Below are positions 1 to 9,500 of a DNA stretch of 64,000 nt, piece by piece. Below the pieces are notes generated by a model. It was given only the letters and a program-made list of their open reading frames with translations. It searched no databases and was not told the DNA's origin. Location of the stretch: NCBI GenBank assembly GCA_040754075.1, contig JBFMDH010000034.1, forward strand, positions 1 to 64,000, given 5' to 3'. Positions within the stretch are counted from its first letter, which is position 1. Each line of letters opens with the position of its first letter. This DNA is from Acidobacteriota bacterium. Lineage in GTDB: Bacteria; Acidobacteriota; Blastocatellia; UBA7656. Made by a program: the position numbers and the translations under genes.

Positions 1-1
1 G

Positions 2-124
2 CTAACATACGGGCTCGAGGCACCAAGGGAGTCCGACCTGATTGACGCTGAGACTTCAAAGAGCATACTCCGACTCGATCCATTTTTCATCGTTGGTTGT
101 GAATCAACCATTCATGACAGCTAA
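2..124 (+). CDS. possible 3' end of a gene entering from the left
   Basis: One frame is open from the window edge for 40 codons and ends at TAA (122-124). The peptide ends in FFIVGCESTIHDS. I do not recognise a family and the fragment is too short for a domain call. It would converge on the ABC1 kinase gene that follows on the opposite strand. A 40-codon open frame can arise by chance at this composition, so this is only a possible partial gene. Confidence 0.25.
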   Translation, partial: LTYGLEAPRESDLIDAETSKSILRLDPFFIVGCESTIHDS

Positions 125-170
125 CATGAATTCGGCGTCAGCCGCCCGAATAAAGGGCATCAAAATTTAT

Positions 171-1586
171 TCAATCGCCGCCAAGATAGAGGTCATAAGC
201 CATCTTTGCCATTGTCCATAAACGATTCCATTCAAATTTTCCTGTGCCGATTTCTTTCAAATAATCCCAAGCCATCTGTCTTAACTTTGACGATTCGCGC
301 CGGAAAAGCATATCGCGCACATAAGGCTTGGCGACTTCAAAGAAATTAAAATCGGGATTCATCACGATGCTGACGCCTTCAAGGGTCATCAACGCCCGCA
401 TCAAATAAGTGAAATGCGAAGGCGTGGTAATCGGATGCTGATAAATCACCGGCGCTAAATCATAAGTGAGTTCTTTGAAGCGCACCTCTTTTAACCGGAG
501 ATTGAGTTTACGTTTCATCACATCCGCGACGACGGCGCGAATCGCTACGGCATCGGCTTCGGGCGCAAGAAATCCGAGGTCAATCATATCCTGCACCAGC
601 CCTTGCTCATCGCGATTGTAGAGGTGAAAAAAGGCTTCGATGATTTTGCGTTGCACAATGTCGGATACGCGACCGACCATGCCGAAATCGAAAATCGCCA
701 ACCGCCCGTCAGCCATCACCAGCAGGTTTCCCGGATGCGGGTCGGCATGAAAAAAACCGTCTTCAAAAAGCTGTTTGAAATACGAGCGATAAATCAATTC
801 ATTCAAACGTCGCGGGCTGTGACCGCGCTGGCGCAGTTCATCAAGGTCGGTCACTTTGGTTCCGGTGATAAATTCCATGACAATCAAACGGCGTCTCGAA
901 AAGGCGCGATAAATCAAGGGAACATGAATCGTCCGCCATTCGCGGAAATTATGTTTGAACTGCTCGGCGTTCGAGGCTTCGCGACTGTAATCCATCTCTT
1001 CGTGAATGACGCGGTCAAATTCATCAATCGCGCCGAGCCAGTCGGTGCCGGGAAAAAGTTTCGGGTAATGCGCCATAAACCGCGCAATCCAGCGCAGCAG
1101 TTCCAAATCATAACTGACTGCGGTTTCAAGATTGGGGCGTTGAACTTTGACCGCGACGATTTCGCCGGTATGAAGTTTGGCGCGATAAACCTGACCGAGA
1201 CTTGCCGATGCCACCGGCTGTTCGCCGATTTCGGCAAACACTTCGTTGACCGGTCGCCCCAACTCACGTTCAATGATTGCCATTGCCTGGTGGTTTGAAA
1301 ACGGCGGAACCCGGTCTTGCAGGAAACTCAGTTCATCGACGTATTCAATCGGTAAAAGGTCTGCGCGGGTCGCCAGCATCTGCCCGACTTTAATAAATGT
1401 GGGTCCCAGATGAATGAGGCGGTCGCGCAACCTGGCGGCTTGATTTCTCAGCTTTTGTTCACGTTTTTCGCCTTTTTTGCCTAACCAGTTTTTCGATTCG
1501 AGATAAACCGTCAGGGCGAACATCAGAAAAGTTCGGGCAACAGTGAGGCGGCGCACCAGTCGATAAATTTTCCCTTTGGGCTGCAC
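171..1586 (-). CDS. ABC1/UbiB/AarF family atypical kinase
   Basis: The 471-residue product has the ABC1 signatures in order: the KxGQ motif region (FIKVGQMLATRADLLP, about residues 64-80), the Ala-rich loop replacing the glycine-rich loop (ASASLGQVYRA), the invariant lysine in VAVKVQRP, the catalytic loop in FFHADPHPGNLL and the metal-binding FDFGMVG. UbiB-type ABC1 proteins support quinone biosynthesis or lipid handling at the inner membrane. A quinone role is plausible here because a quinol-oxidising complex is encoded further right, but that link is inference. The start gives a basic N-terminus (MQPKGKIYRLVRRL). No C-terminal transmembrane pair of the E. coli UbiB type is obvious; the C-terminus ends in a short amphipathic stretch. 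Confidence 0.9.
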   Translation of the reverse strand: MQPKGKIYRLVRRLTVARTFLMFALTVYLESKNWLGKKGEKREQKLRNQAARLRDRLIHLGPTFIKVGQMLATRADLLPIEYVDELSFLQDRVPPFSNHQAMAIIERELGRPVNEVFAEIGEQPVASASLGQVYRAKLHTGEIVAVKVQRPNLETAVSYDLELLRWIARFMAHYPKLFPGTDWLGAIDEFDRVIHEEMDYSREASNAEQFKHNFREWRTIHVPLIYRAFSRRRLIVMEFITGTKVTDLDELRQRGHSPRRLNELIYRSYFKQLFEDGFFHADPHPGNLLVMADGRLAIFDFGMVGRVSDIVQRKIIEAFFHLYNRDEQGLVQDMIDLGFLAPEADAVAIRAVVADVMKRKLNLRLKEVRFKELTYDLAPVIYQHPITTPSHFTYLMRALMTLEGVSIVMNPDFNFFEVAKPYVRDMLFRRESSKLRQMAWDYLKEIGTGKFEWNRLWTMAKMAYDLYLGGD

Positions 1587-1791
1587 GAGTTTTATTCTAA
1601 CCAGCCTGCGAGGCGCACTCCAGACAATTTCTAAATTAGACTCAGTATAAGTAATTTGCGTCTATTCAATAATTTTTTTTAATTTCCTAATCTTTCCAGG
1701 CGTTTGGTAAGATTCAAAACGTATAAATAAGATCGGAGAACCGGCGTGCACACGACGTAGGCGACTTGCACGGGGCTAGCAAGGAGCGGGT

Positions 1792-3294
1792 ATGAAAAAA
1801 GATATTGATGAGCTTTTTGAAAACAACTTTGCAGAAAAAAATATAGACGAAGAAGCCTCAAATGATTCGTCTGATGAAATTACACTTGAAGAGCAAGGCT
1901 ACGACCCAGACACCGCAGACTTGCTGAAACTTTACCTCAGAGAAGCCAGCCGCACACCGATGCTTGATGCAGCCGGTGAAATCGCGGCGGCTAAACGCAT
2001 TGAAAGAGCAAGAAATCGGTTCATGAGATTGCTTGCTCGCTCACCGATTGTCGCGGAATATGCAATCTATCTGCGACGCGCTTTCGCCGATAACAAAGAA
2101 ACCGCCTCGGACATCATCGAACAAATCAAAAGCGACAGGTTTTCGCAACCCTCTATTGATGCGCTCGACCTGGCGCTTGAAGATATTGAAATCGCTCACC
2201 TCGAACTCAATTCACCGAGACGCAAACCGGCGAAACGATTTCTCAAAAAATATGCGAAAACTTACGCAACGCGGCAGCATATCAAATTGCATCGCGCCGT
2301 AAGAAATCTGGTCTTCACACCGGCAACCGAACGTCATGTGGTTAAACTATTGGAAATCGCTGCAAACCTCGCTTCGTCGTATGTCAAAAAATCGCATGAA
2401 CGCTCAAGCCATAAAAAAACGGTGACTCTGGATGAACTTCACGTGAGTCACGATGGCGCGTTTGCTGTGGGACCGCTGGTTGCCAAAGCCATTCTTGAAA
2501 ATCCGAACGCGGCAAAAACCTTCGTCAAACTTTCGCAACGGGTGAATGCGGCGGCTTACGAAATGAGCAACGCCAAACAGCGCATGACCGAATCCAATTT
2601 GCGTCTGGTGGTTTCGGTGGCGCGACATTTCAACAATCGTGGGCTGGCGTTTCTGGATTTGATTCAGGAAGGCAACATCGGCTTGATGCGGGCGGTGGAA
2701 AAATTCGACTGGCGCAGAGGCTTTCGTTTTTCAACTTATGCGATGTGGTGGATTCGTCAATCGATGGCGCGCGCCCTTGATACGCAAAGCCGCATCGTCA
2801 GACTTCCGGCATCAGAGTTGGAGTTGATTAACAAAGTCACCAAAGCGGCGCGTTCCATGGGCGAAGAAAAAGCCGCTGACGTATCGAATCATGAAATCGC
2901 CGACAAACTCAACATTCAAGCCGACCGCGTCGGTGAAGCCAGAGGTTTTGCGCAACAAATCATTCCGCTCGATGTCGCGGCAAATGACAACGGCGAATCT
3001 GCCGTAGCCTTCATTGATGATGGCGGCGGCAACAATCCGTTCAAAGCGGCGGTGGCGCGTTCCCGCAGAGACGCCATCAGCAAAGCCCTGGCGCGACTGA
3101 CGCCACGCGAAGCCATGATTTTGAAACAACATTATGGACTGGAAACCGAAAGCGAACCGCGCACTTTGGAAGAAATCGGGCAGGATTTGTCTGTGACTCG
3201 CGAGCGCGTCCGTCAAATCGAAGCCGGAGCTTTTGCCAAGTTGCGGGAAATCGAAGAAGGGCAGATGTTGCGCGAATACCTGGCGGTTGGCTAA
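1792..3294 (+). CDS. RNA polymerase sigma-70 factor, RpoD-like
   Basis: The 500-residue protein starts at an ATG behind a good Shine-Dalgarno (AAGGAGCGGG). It has an acidic N-terminus, a region 1.2-like segment ([16 protein letters not shown], about residues 42-57), and a long non-conserved spacer of about 180 residues. Region 2 follows ([20 protein letters not shown] through [13 protein letters not shown]), then region 3, and region 4.2 with helix-turn-helix ([20 protein letters not shown]). Sigma-70 family members direct core polymerase to promoters. The 2.4 segment ([29 protein letters not shown]) differs at several positions from textbook RpoD, so it could be a second group 1/2 sigma factor and not the primary one. 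It is transcribed divergently from the ABC1 kinase gene. Confidence 0.93.
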   Translation: MKKDIDELFENNFAEKNIDEEASNDSSDEITLEEQGYDPDTADLLKLYLREASRTPMLDAAGEIAAAKRIERARNRFMRLLARSPIVAEYAIYLRRAFADNKETASDIIEQIKSDRFSQPSIDALDLALEDIEIAHLELNSPRRKPAKRFLKKYAKTYATRQHIKLHRAVRNLVFTPATERHVVKLLEIAANLASSYVKKSHERSSHKKTVTLDELHVSHDGAFAVGPLVAKAILENPNAAKTFVKLSQRVNAAAYEMSNAKQRMTESNLRLVVSVARHFNNRGLAFLDLIQEGNIGLMRAVEKFDWRRGFRFSTYAMWWIRQSMARALDTQSRIVRLPASELELINKVTKAARSMGEEKAADVSNHEIADKLNIQADRVGEARGFAQQIIPLDVAANDNGESAVAFIDDGGGNNPFKAAVARSRRDAISKALARLTPREAMILKQHYGLETESEPRTLEEIGQDLSVTRERVRQIEAGAFAKLREIEEGQMLREYLAVG

Positions 3295-3372
3295 CCCCAT
3301 TGACAATGCCGGGCGCAAGTCAGTAAAAACAGCTAGCCCTGTCTCAATCGCTCGGCATTGTCCTATCCTTTT

Positions 3373-3750
3373 TTAAGACTCCAAAATCACCTGAGCAATA
3401 GCCAGTTCTTTGGAATGCGACAGCGAAACGTGAATGTGGCGCGCGCCTAAGGCGATAAATCGTTCAAGCGCCTTACCGGTTAAGTTAATCATCGGCTTTC
3501 CCGCTTCGTCATTAATCACCTCAATATCTTTCCAGGCGACGCCCTCAGCCCAACCGGTTCCCAGAGCTTTCATCGCCGCTTCTTTGGCGGCAAAACGCGC
3601 GGCAAAGCTGGCGAATTTTGAAGCCCGCGCTTCGCAATAAGCGATTTCATACGGCGTATAAATGCGGTTCAGGAATCGCGTCGCGCCTTGCGCCAGATTT
3701 TCTTCAATGCGCACAATTTCAACGATATCAATGCCAATTGCAACAATCAT
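3373..3750 (-). CDS. acpS: holo-[acyl-carrier-protein] synthase
   Basis: AcpS transfers 4'-phosphopantetheine from CoA to the serine of acyl carrier protein, activating it for fatty acid synthesis. The product of about 125 residues has the family length. It carries the N-terminal metal-binding GIDIVEI and the second motif FAAKEAAMKALGTG, and ends in a hydrophobic strand (HIHVSLSHSKELAIAQVIL). I chose the ATG at 3750 because homologues begin with an MIVAIGIDIVEI-type sequence; the longer reading adds 13 residues with no family match. The gene lies downstream of RNase Z on the same strand, separated by a hairpin at 3764-3805. Confidence 0.94.
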   Translation of the reverse strand: MIVAIGIDIVEIVRIEENLAQGATRFLNRIYTPYEIAYCEARASKFASFAARFAAKEAAMKALGTGWAEGVAWKDIEVINDEAGKPMINLTGKALERFIALGARHIHVSLSHSKELAIAQVILES

Positions 3751-3763
3751 AATGTTGGTTTTT

Positions 3764-3805
3764 AGTTTCTGGTTTCTGGTTCTATTCAACTAGAAACCGG
3801 AAACT
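3764..3805. repeat. inverted repeat hairpin between rnz and acpS
   Basis: AGTTTCTGGTTTCT (3764-3777) pairs with AGAAACCGGAAACT (3792-3805) at 13 of 14 positions, with a 14-nt loop. The left arm is built from a 7-bp unit (GGTTTCT-like) repeated in tandem. It is the first of several intergenic sites in this window with short-unit tandem arrays arranged as inverted pairs. It sits within the leader of acpS and may affect its translation. Confidence 0.65.
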
Positions 3806-3811
3806 CTTTAA

Positions 3812-4735
3812 TCAAACTTCAACTTCGAGTAAATCCTGTGCGAGGGTTACGTTTGCAAAAACGGCTTTGGCTTCATCAAGCAGCAAGGTTGCATCGGGAA
3901 AACGCGAACTGAAATGCGTAAGCAACAGATTGCGGGCTTGCGCGTCTCTGGCTACTTGTGCCGCCTGCGCCGCGGTTGAATGACCGAAGTGTTTAGCCTC
4001 TTCGACAAAGTCTTCGGTATAGGTGGCTTCGTGAATCAGCAAATCGGTTGCGCGCGCAAGTTCTACGGATGCCTCGCAAGGTCGCGTATCCAGACAATAG
4101 GCTGCCGATTTTCCGAGTCGCGCTGCGCCCAGCACATCCGCTGGACGCACAACCGTGCCGTCTGTAAGCGTCACCTCCTGCCCGTTTTGCAAACGTCCGA
4201 ACAGCGGACCCATCGGCACGCCCAACTGCAAAGCCCGTTCGACATTGAACCTGCCGGGTCGCGGCTTTTCGCTCAAGCGGTAGCCGAGCGCAAAAATCCG
4301 ATGGTCGAGCGCGATGGTCGAAACCGTGTAAGCGGCGGTATCAAACACTGCTGCGAGTTTGCCTTCGGGCAAATCTTTTTTGCCGTATTCAAAGACCTGT
4401 AGCGGATAATTAATCCACAAAATTTTCAACCGCGCCAAGGTGTCCAGATATTCGCGAATGCCGGGCGGACCGACAACCGTGAGTTCACGCGCGCGGCTAT
4501 CCATTCCCATCGTTGATAGCAATCCCGGCAAGCCGTTGAAATGGTCGCCGTGCAGATGAGTGATGAAAATCGCCGCCAGCCGATTCGGACTAAGTCCGGC
4601 GCGGATGATTTGGGTTTGCGCCCCTTCGCCGCAATCGAATAATAGCCACTCGCCTTCGCGAACCATCGCCAGCGCGCTCACATTACGTTTCAAAGTCGGT
4701 TTTCCGGAACTCGTACCCAGCGGTATCACTTTCAT
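3812..4735 (-). CDS. rnz: ribonuclease Z
   Basis: RNase Z is a zinc-dependent metallo-beta-lactamase-fold endonuclease that matures the 3' end of tRNA precursors. The sequence has the histidine motif THLHGDHFNGLPGLL near residue 60, the N-terminal VIPLGTSSGKPT pattern, a later aspartate/histidine region (DLLIHEATYTEDFVEEAKHFGHST) and a C-terminal LLLTHFSSRF. The start at 4735 (MKVIPLGTS) gives 307 residues, normal for the short bacterial form; a longer reading adds 15 residues unlike the family. It is followed on the same strand by acpS, suggesting a two-gene unit. Confidence 0.94.
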   Translation of the reverse strand: MKVIPLGTSSGKPTLKRNVSALAMVREGEWLLFDCGEGAQTQIIRAGLSPNRLAAIFITHLHGDHFNGLPGLLSTMGMDSRARELTVVGPPGIREYLDTLARLKILWINYPLQVFEYGKKDLPEGKLAAVFDTAAYTVSTIALDHRIFALGYRLSEKPRPGRFNVERALQLGVPMGPLFGRLQNGQEVTLTDGTVVRPADVLGAARLGKSAAYCLDTRPCEASVELARATDLLIHEATYTEDFVEEAKHFGHSTAAQAAQVARDAQARNLLLTHFSSRFPDATLLLDEAKAVFANVTLAQDLLEVEV

Positions 4736-4772
4736 CGCCTCAAAGATACCACAGCGAGTCAGGAATTCAGAA

Positions 4773-5063
4773 TCAGGCAAAGACAGAAAGAATTGGGTGA
4801 GATAATCTTGAAAGTTTATCGGCAGGATTGCGCTTGATAAAAGCCATTAAAGATTTGCCATTCGTTCGGTGAAAATTTCCACTCAAGCGTTGTCGGCATA
4901 ACTCGTCGATTCGCTCATCGCGTTTATTGAAAGTTTTTTGGACAGCCTTCCTGCAAAAAGGCATGATAGCTTCTGAAAAACTCTTTCTATCTGTCACTGT
5001 TATTCCAAGTGTACTCGCCAGATTAAGGATCATCTTGATCGGTAGCCATATGAAGTAATTCAT
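4773..5063 (-). CDS. unrecognised small protein in AT-rich island
   Basis: This 96-codon frame encodes a basic, cysteine-containing peptide (KSFSEAIMPFCRKAVQKTF, DELCRQRLSGNFHRTNGKS). I see no signal peptide or known motif. It lies in an AT-rich segment (about 4.8-6.6 kb) unlike the flanking housekeeping genes and could be a degraded fragment of a mobile or effector gene. The start codon has no clear ribosome-binding site. I would not be surprised if it is not expressed. Confidence 0.3.
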   Translation of the reverse strand: MNYFIWLPIKMILNLASTLGITVTDRKSFSEAIMPFCRKAVQKTFNKRDERIDELCRQRLSGNFHRTNGKSLMAFIKRNPADKLSRLSHPILSVFA

Positions 5064-5160
5064 GAATTATCGGGTAGCGCCCTAATGGATTTCTTGAAGC
5101 AGTGCCCTGAGATTAGGGCACTACCTCTCATTTGATTGCCTTGATTGACGCCAATAAAAC

Positions 5161-5736
5161 TTATTTGGCTTCTACTGGAATAGAAAATACTTTCTCACTA
5201 TTCGGATCAGGGCTAAAGATCAGCTGTTCTTTTTCATCAGGTTTCCAATAATAGTAAGCACGGAAATATCCGCTCTTCAAAGGAAAGGTGTTATCATAAT
5301 ACTCCTTTGCCGCCCGCTTCCCTTCTTCGCTGTCATCAAAAAAGAAGCACACACTGAGACGCGCTGTTTTCACTGCTCGCTCAATCATTTCTTTATCGCT
5401 GAAGATGGTAATTTGCAACTCTTCATAGGGAGAAAAGACAAAGGCTCGGAACTTGGGAGACAACTGTTTTATCGCTGTTCGGATATTCTCTTCGTTAAAA
5501 TATGAAGGTTCCAAATACAAAAACACCTCACGTGTTTTTATCCCGTCCTTTGGAGGCGGTAAATATGCTACAAGCCACAACGGGAAATTAAAATCCTTCA
5601 GCAATTTCCAATCTTTTCGCTGAATGTTTGGATTTTCGTTTTGTCTATAATGGGCAGAACAAGTTGGCGGGTAATACAACCACCAAAAACTTGGATAAAA
5701 AAGCGTAAACAAAATAAATAGAGATTTTTTTTTCAT
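5161..5736 (-). CDS. predicted secreted protein, function unknown
   Basis: The 191-residue product begins with a basic/hydrophobic leader (MKKKSLFILFTLFYPSFWW) that looks like a Sec signal peptide, though the following WLYYPPTCSA makes the cleavage site uncertain. The rest is rich in aromatic and charged residues with no motif I recognise. It follows a good ribosome-binding site (AGGAG upstream of the ATG on this strand). With the next gene upstream it forms an AT-rich pair behind the RHS protein, so a cargo, immunity or accessory role linked to the RHS locus is possible but unproven. Confidence 0.6.
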   Translation of the reverse strand: MKKKSLFILFTLFYPSFWWLYYPPTCSAHYRQNENPNIQRKDWKLLKDFNFPLWLVAYLPPPKDGIKTREVFLYLEPSYFNEENIRTAIKQLSPKFRAFVFSPYEELQITIFSDKEMIERAVKTARLSVCFFFDDSEEGKRAAKEYYDNTFPLKSGYFRAYYYWKPDEKEQLIFSPDPNSEKVFSIPVEAK

Positions 5737-5893
5737 CTTACTACTCCTTCATGACTGTCTATGACCGTTCACATAATTTTTTACACCCTCCATAACTATG
5801 GTTTTTAGTCACCCCATTAAATTTTGTTGCTGATGCTGGTCAACTATCTACTTTACTGACGCTGGTATTCGCCATGCTCAATTCGTAGTGGTT

Positions 5894-6586
5894 TTAAGAG
5901 TCACAATCTTTTTTAACTTGCCGGTACTTCTCAATTTGAAATAGCATCGGCTCAGAAGTAATTTCGTTGAACCAAAATTCCCCAATATTATGCCATCGCT
6001 CACGAAGTTCTTCTGCTTCCTCTATTGAATTATTCCAAGTGAGGACACTGATTTGAAGAAAATGTGTTCCGCTGTCTGGGTAGTCATCATCTTTTTCTTG
6101 ATTATGCCCTGCAATCACCAAAGAAACATTAAGATTTATTTGCAAAGAACGCTTTGGAGCTAAAATAACAAACGCAGAATTAGGTTTGTTTTTATCGAAA
6201 GGTTTGTGTTGTCCTACAATCTCATACGACACATCATAGATTTGTTTATATCGCCCTGCTTTTGCACGTTCCAATGTATCAGCAACTAATTTCTTGAAAA
6301 CGATATTACTATATTTGTAAAGTATCACTTTTCGCTGGCTTACATTTGAATACTTTAATTGTAATCTTAATTGAAGGCGGTCATGTTGACTCCCGTAAGG
6401 ATTACAATATTTTTTCTTTAGTATCTTTATCGTGAGTTGCAAAGGGGTTTTAATTTTTCCTGTTTGCCACGGTTCGCTTAATAGTTTGGCAGAAACTTGC
6501 CCTCCATCCTTCAAGCCAAAATTAGTGAGACTAAAAAGGCTAAAAAAAGAAATTAAAATAAGTAAACAATTTCTTCTCATAAGCAT
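5894..6586 (-). CDS. predicted secreted protein translationally coupled to RHS gene
   Basis: The product (about 230 residues) starts with MLMRRNCLLILISFFSLFSL, a typical signal peptide. I place the start at 6586 because this ATG overlaps the RHS stop codon in a TGATG arrangement, implying translational coupling; another ATG lies two codons further on. The body contains NSAFVILAPKRSLQINLNVSLVIAGHN and an Asp/Glu-rich segment, with no family I recognise. Codon use is much more AT-rich than in the RHS gene. Coupling to an RHS gene suggests an immunity or partner protein, but this is inference only. Confidence 0.6.
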   Translation of the reverse strand: MLMRRNCLLILISFFSLFSLTNFGLKDGGQVSAKLLSEPWQTGKIKTPLQLTIKILKKKYCNPYGSQHDRLQLRLQLKYSNVSQRKVILYKYSNIVFKKLVADTLERAKAGRYKQIYDVSYEIVGQHKPFDKNKPNSAFVILAPKRSLQINLNVSLVIAGHNQEKDDDYPDSGTHFLQISVLTWNNSIEEAEELRERWHNIGEFWFNEITSEPMLFQIEKYRQVKKDCDS

Positions 6587-9500
6587 CACTTTTTGAAACA
6601 AGCATCCAACTCTTCCCCGAATGGCAGGTGCGCTTGCCGACCAACGACTGCGCCACTCGCATCCAACGTCAAGCGCGCGCTCAAGCGGTCGCTCACATAG
6701 TAGCGCGTCACCGATGATGAGAACCGCGCTATCAACCGACTCCCCGAATAAATATTTTCACTGAGCAAGCCGCTGGTCGCCGCATCGTACTCGGCAATCA
6801 CTTGACCGCCTTCCCACACCGCGTGCGTCACGCTCGCGCCAATCGCTTTCTTGATGCGCCGGTTGTTCGCGTCATACGCATAGCTCGCCGTCGCTCCGCT
6901 GTCCACACTCGCCAAGCGATTCTCGGCGTCGTAAGTGTAGCTGTGCGCCCCGTCACTGGTCACATTGCCGTTGGCGTCATAGCTGTAATTCTTCGTCACC
7001 CCGCTGGTCGTCACGCTCGTCAGTCGGTTGGTCGGCGCGCCGCCGCTTTGTTGTAAGGTGAGTGATTGAATCTGCGTGCCGCCGCTTGTCGCATCATACA
7101 CCGATGTGCGATTGCCCCAGCGGTCATAGACGAAGCGCCGTTGCGCCGTCACCGTGTTGGTCGTTTGATTAGAAGTCACCAATCTGCCGAGATTGTCGTA
7201 GGTGTACGCCGCGCTCTCCGCCGTCGCATCAATCGTCCCGCTGATTGACATGAGTTGTCCGCTGTTGCCAGCCGTTGACCCTGCCCCGCTCTGTCCCGCC
7301 GATGCCGAATAATCGTAGGTGAGGCTCATCAATGAAGTCGCGCCTTTGGTCGCCGTCTGCGAAGTCAACTGCAAACGATTGGCGTCATACCCGTAAGCTT
7401 CAACCACGCCGTTACCCAAGGTCAACCCGGTCACTTGCCCGGCGACGTTATACCCCACTCCGCTCAAATAATTTGCCGATGCAGCGTCCGTCAACGACGT
7501 GAGTCTCCCGACGCTATCGCGGTTGATGTTCACCACCCGCGTCGAAGGATAGGTTATCCGACTCCGCACATCGCCCGCCCCGTATTGATAACTCGTCGCA
7601 TAACTCGCGCTATCTATTGTCCGCGTCAGCGAACTCAATCGCTTGTAAGTGTCATAGCCATAACTCTCTTGATAGGCATCCCAAGCCGCAGTCTTACTCA
7701 CTGATAACAACAACCCGTTGGTCGCGCTCCCATTCGTGTTGTCAAACGTGTAGTGTACTCCGGATGTCGCCGCCACTCCGCTCGCCCCGCTCGTGTTGTA
7801 ACTCACGCTCGTCAAGCGATTGAGGTTGTCATAGCTATACGTCGTAATCACCCCGCGCGCATCCGCGCGCGTCTGCACCGCATGAAAATCGGTGTAGGTG
7901 TATTTCATCGTCCATAACGTCCCTGTGCCATCGTTTATCGTCGCCGTCTGCTCAGGAATTTTTTCATAGAGCATTCGCCCCAGCGCATCGTACTTCCACG
8001 CTCGCGTTTGACTGCCTTGACTCACCCCCGTCAATTTATTCAACAGATTGTAACTGTAAGTCGTCTCCTGATTGAGCGCGCCACTTGAGACATCCTGCTC
8101 GGTGACTTTCGCAAGTCTGCCGAGTCCATCTATTTCGCGTTTGATTTGCCGCCCGACTTGATCGGTCAAGGTCATCGCCGCGCCGCTATAAGCGGTTTGC
8201 ACGGTTTGCGAATCGGGCAAGGTCGCCACCGTCACTCTGCCGAGCGCGTCATATTGATAAGCGGTTGCGCCGCCCGGCGAGCCGCCTGCCGTAAACGGAT
8301 TGGTAACGCTTGCGACTCTCGACAACGCATCATAGGTCGTATTCACTTGCCCGTTATTCGGGTCAACCTGTTGCTTGGTTCTGCCCCACCCGTCAAAGCT
8401 AACCGTAGTCGTTCCCTGTCCCGTTCTTGCCGTTGCCACAGTCAGATTCACATCATCGTAAGTTGCGGTCTCCTGGGTCCCGCCCGGCAATTCTTTTCTG
8501 ATCAATCTGAGCGCCGCGTCATAATAAAACCATCGCTTGCCCATATTGGCGTACTCGGTATACTTCGGCAAATCGGTGTTGAAATCGTAAGTCGTGTTAC
8601 TGTCCAGATGCAATCCTTGCGGGTCGCCTTGCGTCACCGTCGGCGGATTTGCCCAGTAATCGTTCGACGCAAAGGTAAACACTTTCTGTTTGCAACAAGT
8701 CACCTGTTCCTGAATCACATTGCCCATGCGGTCATATTTTCTGAGGCGCGTCGGCAACGTCGTGTTGTTGGCAATATCCGTCCACTGCGTTATGCCTGTG
8801 ACATTGCCGCGCAACGTGTAGCTGGTGGTATATTTCGCCGAATCGTGACCGGGTGGTTTCGGCGCGCGATCCTGCATGCCGCCGGTTGCCGCATAATCAT
8901 CGTAAGTGAACGATGTTTTCGCAATCAATACATCATCCGCGTCATTGGTGTTTTCCAATGCGTCAAACACTTCGGTCAACGTTACCAGGCTTCTGAGATA
9001 GGCATCCAGATAAACTTGATCGGTTTTGTAGGTGAGACGGGTTCGCCTGCGAACTTGCCAGTTGCCGCTGATTGGCGAACCATACTCGCGCTTGTTGGTG
9101 ACATTGCCATACTGGTCATAATCGAAATCCACTTTGGTCGCGCTGTTGGTGTCGTCATAAGTGGTAATCGTTTGCGGTTGCACATTGCTGCCGCCGTCTG
9201 TCGTATAAGCGGTTACGGTTTTTGAGTAGGAGATTGAATTTTTAGTGATTTCGGTTTGCGTCAATAACCCGTTCGCCGGTATTGAGCTATTAGTCGAGCG
9301 CGTCAATATCAGATTCGATGAATCGGGTCGGGCAATCGTAAAGGTCATCGTTTGCGCGATGGCGTCCGTTGAACTCGAATAAGTGTAAACCCCGGTTGAG
9401 GTATTCGGGGCGCTCTCTGTGCGTTGGGTAAACGCGGGCGCATCGGTAAGCGACGTGCTCCCAACCGTCGGATAATTGAAATTGACCGTCGCGTTTTCGT

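Noticed and set aside
603-1298. 231-codon plus-strand frame
   Set aside because: It lies wholly inside the well-supported ABC1 kinase gene on the other strand and has no family resemblance.
2812-3318. 168-codon minus-strand frame
   Set aside because: Antisense to conserved sigma-factor regions 3 and 4; no independent support.
8146-9225. 359-codon open frame on the plus strand inside the RHS gene
   Set aside because: It is antisense to YD repeats, is rich in Arg/His/Ile without any domain, has no ribosome-binding site, and follows from the codon pattern of the real gene. Several similar antisense frames across 6.8-10.8 kb are rejected for the same reason.
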